A DNA stretch of 10,829 nt, from positions 1 through 10,829 of the forward strand of contig JAKAUD010000235.1 in NCBI GenBank assembly GCA_021827885.1, read 5' to 3'. This stretch comes from Thermoplasmata archaeon. Lineage in GTDB: Archaea > Thermoplasmatota > Thermoplasmata > Thermoplasmatales > Thermoplasmataceae. The translations under genes were made by a program, and so were the position numbers. Shown in pieces: positions 7,157-10,829 of this stretch (its first letter is position 1; every line of letters starts with the position of its first letter). The notes beneath the pieces were generated by a model. It worked only from the letters and a program-made list of their open reading frames with translations. It made no database searches and was not told where the DNA came from.

Positions 7157-7798
7157 TTTCACTGAAAATGCTTAGAGTCGCTTAAGGACTACCCAAATGC
7201 CATTGAATCTAGAAAGTTGTTTTACACTTATCGAAGTTACTTTCAGTTATAGACTTTTCGTGACCTTTAGATGGTCAGTATAAGTTGTTTTTCCTATCTT
7301 TCGGAAGTGGCTTCCAGTTTTCGCTGCTGCGGGGAGAGTATCTACAGGCTCTAATTTTCCTCTGCTGGAGAGCACTCTGTCCCTTATGTTAGACCATCTG
7401 GCCTTACGGATACAGGCACACATTAAGCTATGTGCAATCTGACTACTTTCACTTCTGTCTTGGAGCGAATTCAAATATTATGTGTTTGCTATACAAACAT
7501 GTTAGTTTTCATACTCTTTATTTAGAAAGGGAATCCACAATTAAAAGAGACGAGAAAACAAAGTCATCGAACTTAATGTGGGCAGGAACTTTACAATCAT
7601 TACGTTCTAATGTTAATCGAAACTTCTTGGCAAGATATTGGTTGAAAGGATCGGAACCACACTATAATGGACACAGAACCAATGAAATTCAGATTATTCA
7701 ATGGGGTATATCACACTCGAACTTACACGAAAGTGTGATGAGCCAAAAAATTAGTAGCTGATGGTTCAGGTCCTTTTGTCATAATATTTAACATTTAA
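7157..7798. other. Gene-poor stretch with short inverted repeats, possible element remnant
   Basis: No convincing gene is seen here. A minus-strand frame (7474-7247, about 75 codons, with CIRKARWSNIRDRVL and LEPVDTLPAAAKTG) and a GTG-started plus-strand frame (7432-7761) overlap each other. Neither has promoter-like signals, and neither is recognised. Perfect inverted repeats cluster here: TGACC/GGTCA (7261-7277), GGAAG-TGG-CTTCC (7303-7315), CACAT-TAAGCT-ATGTG (7419-7434) and TGTTTG/CAAACA (7483-7499). This could be a structured RNA, the wreck of a mobile element, or long regulatory DNA before the transporter. I cannot tell which. Confidence 0.45.
7710..7739. repeat. 8-bp perfect inverted repeat upstream of the MFS promoter
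   Basis: ATCACACT (7710-7717) and AGTGTGAT (7732-7739) with a 14-base spacer, ending about 70 bp before the transporter TATA box. Two arms 22 bp apart (about two helical turns) suit a dimeric regulator. A hairpin closing an upstream transcript is the alternative, but only a short A-run follows on the plus strand, which argues against a plus-strand terminator. Confidence 0.45.
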
Positions 7799-7815
7799 GG
7801 AAAAAGTATTTTATA
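7798..7815 (+). promoter_or_regulatory. BRE/TATA promoter of the MFS transporter, leaderless transcript
   Basis: TTTTATA (7809-7815) is preceded by the purine-rich AGGAAAAAG, like a TFB-recognition element. The box is centred about 25 bp before the ATG at 7837, so transcription should start at or within a base or two of the start codon. No ribosome binding site is present, which agrees. Confidence 0.65.
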
Positions 7816-7836
7816 CAAAACCTTTGTAATCTTCTC

Positions 7837-9198
7837 ATGGCAAATGATGAAAGAAACGAAGTAAATGAAATCATAGCCAGGGCCAATAGAATACCTGTCT
7901 GGTCTTTGCCCACAGCATTTCTTGCAATAATCGGCCTGGGTTATTTTTTCACTTTTTACGATATTTCGGACATAGGTTTAGCGATGCCAACCATTGCTAC
8001 ACAGTTTCATATAGGGGCCTCCACAAGCCTGTTCATAGCATTGTCCGTGGGACTGATAGGTTATGGAATTGGTTCATACATTATAGGCAGCACAGCCGAT
8101 GTGTTTGGCCGTTATAGATCCATGATATTGACCATGGGACTCACTGCTCTTGGTTCATTTGGAGATGCTATTTCTGTTAACGTGCCTGAGTTGACCATAT
8201 TCAGGTTTATTACCGGTCTCGGTCTTGGCGCGGACCTGAATCTTGTGTCAACGTACATAAGTGAGTTTGCTCCTCCGTCTGTAAGGGGAAAGATAACAGT
8301 CTACACCTTCCTGGTAGGAATCCTGGGACAGGCAGTCACGCCTTTCATTGGGTTGAGTCTTGTTCCTGTTTTCTACAGTGGATGGCGCTGGTTATTTGGA
8401 ATAGGAGCAATAATTGCCGTGATCGCACTAGTACTGAGATTTGAGCTGCCCGAATCTCCCAGATGGCTTGCAACAAGAGGAAAGAACCTGGAAAAGGCAA
8501 AGAAAGTTCTTGAAATGATGGAAGCCAATGCCATAAAGAAAGTTGGAAAACTCCCTGAACCGGATATCTCTTCCGTTGTGGTTGAAGAGCAGAAATTCCC
8601 GACGCTGTATCTGTTCAAAAGGCCATACTCTTCCCGGCTGGCACTCCTGATTTTTGTCTGGTTCTTCTGGTATATTGGAAATTATGCTTTCCTTGGGGAT
8701 GCTGCAACTCTCCTCTCTGCGGCAGGTTTCTCCGTAGCTAAATCCATACTTTACATTGCTATAGGTGCAATTGGATATCCTGTTGGAGCTCTGGCAATGC
8801 TGTATACAGCGGATAAGATAGAGAGGAAGTACATAATATTCATTGACACTGTTGTCTGGTTCATAGGGCTGCTGTTGTTTGCAACAATGAACCATATAGC
8901 TTTGTTTGCTGGATCATTCCTGGCTTCCATGGCACTTGGAATGTACCTTCAGGTGGCATATACCTTCACGGCTGAAAACTATCCAACCAGGGCAAGGAGT
9001 TCCGGTTTCGCTCTGACTGATGGCATAGGCCATGTAGGAGGAGCATTTGGAGCTATCATACTACCTATAATTGTGACAGCATTCTCCTTTGCAGTGGGCT
9101 TCAGTTTCATTGCAGTAACTGGGTTGATTGCAGGTATACTTGTACTGGTTGCTGGTGCGAAAACAACCGGGCAGACCCTGGAGGCTGTTTCCGCGTGA
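7837..9198 (+). CDS. MFS transporter, sugar/organic-acid porter type
   Basis: A 453-residue major facilitator superfamily permease with about 12 membrane helices in two bundles (about 23-200 and 265-440) around a cytoplasmic loop (about 203-263). Sugar-porter family signatures are present: motif A GSTADVFGRYR between helices 2 and 3 (84-94), PESPRW after helix 6 (205-210), and the second-half counterpart ADKIERK (325-331). An Asp-containing first helix (FYDISDIGLAMPTI) and ENYPTRARSSG before helix 11 are typical of proton-coupled sugar, aromatic-acid or organic-acid porters in acidophilic archaea. The substrate cannot be read from sequence. The C-terminus has the usual short polar tail. The ATG is fixed by a TATA box 25 bp upstream. 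It is the only plus-strand gene here and ends at its own terminator. Nearby inverted repeats suggest regulation, unproven. Confidence 0.95.
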   Translation: MANDERNEVNEIIARANRIPVWSLPTAFLAIIGLGYFFTFYDISDIGLAMPTIATQFHIGASTSLFIALSVGLIGYGIGSYIIGSTADVFGRYRSMILTMGLTALGSFGDAISVNVPELTIFRFITGLGLGADLNLVSTYISEFAPPSVRGKITVYTFLVGILGQAVTPFIGLSLVPVFYSGWRWLFGIGAIIAVIALVLRFELPESPRWLATRGKNLEKAKKVLEMMEANAIKKVGKLPEPDISSVVVEEQKFPTLYLFKRPYSSRLALLIFVWFFWYIGNYAFLGDAATLLSAAGFSVAKSILYIAIGAIGYPVGALAMLYTADKIERKYIIFIDTVVWFIGLLLFATMNHIALFAGSFLASMALGMYLQVAYTFTAENYPTRARSSGFALTDGIGHVGGAFGAIILPIIVTAFSFAVGFSFIAVTGLIAGILVLVAGAKTTGQTLEAVSA

Positions 9199-9230
9199 AA
9201 CCTGTGTAGGATCGCGGATATTTATTTTTA
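9191..9230 (+). terminator. Terminator of the MFS gene
   Basis: CCGCG (9191-9195, overlapping the stop codon) pairs with CGCGG (9213-9217) around an inner CCT-GTGT-AGG stem. The T-rich TTTATTTTTA (9221-9230) follows, and a further six T lie at 9240-9245. The 9199-9399 gap otherwise shows nothing. Confidence 0.6.
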
Positions 9231-9399
9231 GTTCCAACCTTTTTTCCATATATACATTCAGTATTTTCTCTGAGTGCATTTTTAGTTCAGAACGGGCACA
9301 ATAGGAATACAATACGCTGACGGGTTAATTTCTAATCTGAATTAGTAGCACCGGACCTGTTGAGAAAACCAAGTGGGAACATTGAACTTCATTAAGCCA

Positions 9400-9666
9400 T
9401 CAGATTCTCTCAATGCCAAATGAAATGCCAAGCTCACTGACCAGCAGAATCAGGCATAATCCATTATCTGCAATGATCCGTATAGCTACATCATTGTACG
9501 AGTCCAATGTTCCCTGGAATGTTTCTGTTATTTCAAATATCATTCCATTATCTCGTTTGCATGGGAAAGAAAAAGCTCTTTCAGAGCTATTTTCCAAGGG
9601 AAATATACGAAGTTGCGATCCTTTGCCAATATTGGACATAAGCGATAAGAAAAAATCTCCGTTCAT
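9400..9666 (-). CDS. 88-residue protein of unknown function, paralogue of its upstream neighbour
   Basis: Not recognised. It has 88 residues with no signal peptide and a predicted beta-rich, cytoplasmic character. It aligns with the neighbouring upstream protein along its whole length. Shared positions include hydrophobic strands around 'KG(S/A)(Q/K)(L/I)' near residue 15, the central acidic-turn motif (ITETFQGTLDSY here, LSEPFQGVLEDF there), a 'CL' pair near residues 70-72, and 'ELG/ELK' near the end. The start ATG lies five bases after the neighbour's stop (TAG-TTTCC-ATG), so the two are surely co-transcribed and probably translated in a coupled way. There is no clear ribosome binding site of its own. 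The alternation of strands around 'FQG.L..(Y/F)' recalls small beta-barrel folds such as Sm/Lsm, but that is only a suggestion. A divergent copy acting as hetero-oligomer partner is an alternative. Confidence 0.7.
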   Translation of the reverse strand: MNGDFFLSLMSNIGKGSQLRIFPLENSSERAFSFPCKRDNGMIFEITETFQGTLDSYNDVAIRIIADNGLCLILLVSELGISFGIERI

Positions 9667-9671
9667 GGAAA

Positions 9672-9938
9672 CTAGCCCATTTGCACTACATTCTTCAGTT
9701 CATTTATGTCCACTTTCAAACAGTAGTATTTGTCGGTTCTTATATAAACATAAGTTCCGTCAAAATCCTCCAGAACTCCCTGAAATGGTTCAGAAAGCTC
9801 AATTGGCATACCTTCTGTTCCATAGCATGATGCTGCGTACGCAGTGAAAATATCGCCATAGGCAGTACTCATGGGATACACTGCTATTTTCGCACCCTTC
9901 GGTATTCTTCGTACTCGCAGTACAATTTCCTTCTCCAT
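9672..9938 (-). CDS. 88-residue protein of unknown function, first gene of the tandem pair
   Basis: Not recognised. The frame could extend upstream to 10031, but the ATG at 9938 (MEKEIVLRV) is preferred. It gives exactly 88 residues like its paralogue, and the TATA box 24 bp upstream implies a leaderless message. The longer version would run through both the TATA box and the palindrome. The predicted strands include EIVLRVRRIPKGAKIAVYPM, then an Ala/Tyr/Gly-rich middle, then IELSEPFQGVLEDFDGTYVYIRTD and YYCLKVDINELKNV. It is acidic in the second half with no membrane segment. The 'G.LEDFDG.YV.IR' stretch resembles the Sm1 motif pattern, which is weak evidence for an Sm-like fold. The pair has its own promoter and no other gene in the unit. 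Confidence 0.72.
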   Translation of the reverse strand: MEKEIVLRVRRIPKGAKIAVYPMSTAYGDIFTAYAASCYGTEGMPIELSEPFQGVLEDFDGTYVYIRTDKYYCLKVDINELKNVVQMG

Positions 9939-9956
9939 GTGGACGTGCTTTCGAAA

Positions 9957-9966
9957 TCTATATTTA
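9957..9966 (-). promoter_or_regulatory. TATA box of the 88-residue pair
   Basis: AAATATAGAT on the minus strand, centred about 24 bp before the ATG at 9938. This predicts a leaderless transcript and decides the start. Confidence 0.5.
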
Positions 9967-9977
9967 ATGATATTATA

Positions 9978-9992
9978 CGTGCACAGTGCACG
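9978..9992. promoter_or_regulatory. 15-bp GC-rich palindrome just upstream of the TATA box
   Basis: CGTGCAC-A-GTGCACG: two perfect 7-bp arms around one base, 12 bp upstream of the TATA box, in DNA that is otherwise AT-rich. This is where a transcription activator or repressor dimer would bind. It is not coding if the downstream gene starts at 9938. Confidence 0.55.
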
Positions 9993-10029
9993 CACGATAA
10001 CTTTATATTGATTATTCAATGCCGAAAGC

Positions 10030-10097
10030 ATAATATTGTTCTATTTCTTCTAAGAATGCCGAATAATTACCACATAAAATTAAATCAACAATATTAT
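10030..10097. repeat. 11-bp perfect inverted repeat
   Basis: ATAATATTGTT (10030-10040) and AACAATATTAT (10087-10097) are exact reverse complements separated by 46 bp, upstream of the palindrome and promoter of the 88-residue pair. The AATATTGTT core also occurs in the AbiE promoter region. AT-richness raises the odds of chance. Confidence 0.4.
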
Positions 10098-10175
10098 CAA
10101 TATGTCGGATAACTGAAGATATTTATGACGCAAATTGACTATACTTCACCACCTCTAAACGAAAAAAATTAGGAT

Positions 10176-10203
10176 AAAAATAGCATTGTCTGCAGCAGAT
10201 GCT
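10176..10203 (-). terminator. Hairpin plus oligo-T terminator of the regulator/membrane-protein operon
   Basis: On the minus strand AGCAT (10203-10199) pairs with ATGCT (10186-10182) around a CTGC/GCAG-rich loop, and TATTTTT follows to 10176. It begins four bases after the membrane-protein stop. A second T7 run lies at 10162-10168. Nothing else gene-like is seen between here and 10032. Confidence 0.5.
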
Positions 10204-10206
10204 GAT

Positions 10207-10491
10207 TCAAATGTTCAAAGCCCTGAAAAGAAACACGTAGCCTATGAGAGAGACGGAATTAATTACAAGAAGCACCGAAGCCAGCCATGCTCCATATCTC
10301 AAAGAAAGGAAATAGTATATGATTACTGCTATGAAAGAATCCGACATAAGTATAGCGCTGAGAGCCATTATATTCCCCAGTGCCTTTGATTTCATGCTCA
10401 TGTAGCTCTTTATATAAGCTACCATGACAAAAGCAAAAACACCCATGGCCACAACCAGAACCACAATATTTGCAATCCATAAAGGTCCCAA
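10207..10491 (-). CDS. Small three-helix membrane protein coupled to a winged-helix regulator
   Basis: A 94-residue integral membrane protein with three hydrophobic segments: about 5-27 (IANIVVLVVAMGVFAFVMVAY), 38-62 (LGNIMALSAILMSDSFIAVIIYY) and 67-90 (GAWLASVLLVINSVSLIGYVFLF). A short basic loop (KSYMSMKSK) follows helix 1. There is no recognised catalytic motif. The start is a TTG at 10491, one base after the upstream regulator's stop. A GGGGG tract about eight bases before it can serve as the ribosome binding site. The first in-frame ATG is 15 codons in and would cut helix 1. The tight coupling suggests the two genes act together, as in archaeal pairs in which a winged-helix regulator sits beside a small membrane protein. 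A sensing or anchoring role is inference. Confidence 0.75.
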   Translation of the reverse strand: MGPLWIANIVVLVVAMGVFAFVMVAYIKSYMSMKSKALGNIMALSAILMSDSFIAVIIYYFLSLRYGAWLASVLLVINSVSLIGYVFLFRALNI

Positions 10492-10492
10492 A

Positions 10493-10813
10493 TCAGTTTC
10501 CCCCTTCTACTTTACCAGCCTTCCTGATTATATCCGTGAATATCTCAATATTCTTTTCAACCGATAGCCCGGGGAAGTATGTCTTGCCATAGCCGTCTCC
10601 CATGACTGTGATCAGGTCATTTTCCAGCAGCACCTTCAGATGGTGATCAATGGTCCGGTAATTCACATTCAGTTCACCACATAACTGGTTCGCATTTTTC
10701 GGCTTTTCTATCAAAGACAGCATTATTCTTGTTCTCATGAATCCTCCTCTTGTGGATACGAACAGCCACCATATGAGTCTCTTGAATGAAGTTTCGAAAT
10801 CAGTGGAAGTCAA
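10493..10813 (-). CDS. ArsR-like winged helix-turn-helix transcriptional regulator
   Basis: A 106-residue DNA-binding regulator. The helix-turn-helix is clear: KNANQLCGELNVNYRTIDHH with LKVLLENDLI (about 39-68), then a wing (VMGDGYGKTYF, 70-80) and a C-terminal helix (about 85-102) that probably dimerises. The N-terminal FKRLIWWLFVSTRGG precedes the first helix as in many archaeal relatives, from memory, so I keep the long version starting at TTG 10813. A TGA at 10817-10819 blocks anything longer in frame. An alternative ATG at 10738 has a strong GGAGG four bases before it but would remove the conserved N-terminus. A nearby ATG at 10820 is in another frame and ends within six codons. The promoter is outside the window. 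It is followed one base later by the membrane-protein gene. The ligand and target are unknown. Confidence 0.85.
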   Translation of the reverse strand: MTSTDFETSFKRLIWWLFVSTRGGFMRTRIMLSLIEKPKNANQLCGELNVNYRTIDHHLKVLLENDLITVMGDGYGKTYFPGLSVEKNIEIFTDIIRKAGKVEGGN

Positions 10814-10829
10814 TTTTCATTAGAAAAGG

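Noticed and set aside
7432..7761. 109-codon GTG-started plus-strand ORF
   Set aside because: No start signals, irregular composition and no recognisable motif. It overlaps another equally weak frame and several inverted repeats.
8373..9312. Minus-strand frames within and after the MFS gene
   Set aside because: They are shadows of a clear 12-helix transporter. Their peptides are Cys/Ser/Tyr-rich in the way antisense frames are.
9939..10031. Upstream start extending the first 88-residue protein to 119 residues
   Set aside because: The extension reads through the TATA box and the palindrome, and has no counterpart in the paralogue.
1..10829. CRISPR arrays, tRNA, rRNA or a complete insertion sequence
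   Set aside because: No regularly spaced repeats, no cloverleaf or rRNA core sequences, and no transposase with paired ends were found on reading both strands.

Overview
The window looks archaeal, most likely a Thermoplasmata-like euryarchaeon. TATA boxes sit about 25-40 bp before several starts, some messages would be leaderless or nearly so, ribosome binding sites of the GGTGA type appear, Arg is often AGG and Ile often ATA, and transcripts end in oligo-T. The lineage is inferred from style and gene content, not from a marker gene. All genes lie on the minus strand except one transporter.

Layout by position. (1) 1-3212: a probable DNA-repair or transcription-linked unit. A bacterial-type XPB helicase (1407-3212) is followed by a long open frame that runs off the left edge. 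That frame may be a helicase-associated partner. (2) 3299-4628: an AbiE-type toxin-antitoxin locus, an AbiEi-like antitoxin overlapping an AbiEii-like nucleotidyltransferase by ATGA. The toxin frame is broken at a homopolymer and restored one frame over. An inverted repeat on the promoter is a good candidate for the autoregulatory operator. (3) 4862-5458: a small secreted or surface-anchored protein with seven N-glycosylation sequons. Its ribosome binding site can fold into a GAAA-tetraloop hairpin. (4) 5725-7113: a two-part protein with a C-terminal pRiA4b ORF-3-like domain. (5) 7114-7836: about 720 bp with no convincing gene but several short perfect inverted repeats. (6) 7837-9198: a 12-helix MFS sugar/acid transporter, the only plus-strand gene, ending in a hairpin plus oligo-T terminator. 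(7) 9400-9938: a tandem pair of 88-residue paralogues of unknown function, behind a 15-bp GC-rich palindrome. (8) 10207-10813: a winged-helix regulator coupled to a three-helix membrane protein, both apparently using TTG starts.

What works together: the AbiE pair is one operon and control circuit. The regulator and membrane protein form a second one. The two 88-residue proteins form a third, five bases apart. XPB and the left-edge gene may be a fourth. The mixture of a toxin-antitoxin locus, a broken gene, a pRiA4b-type gene and a gene-poor stretch suggests an accessory or gene-exchange region from about 3.3 to 7.8 kb. No complete transposon, CRISPR array, tRNA or rRNA was seen. No wholly new multi-gene system stands out. 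The least explained items are the 88-residue pair with its palindrome and the 7.1-7.8 kb gene-free region.
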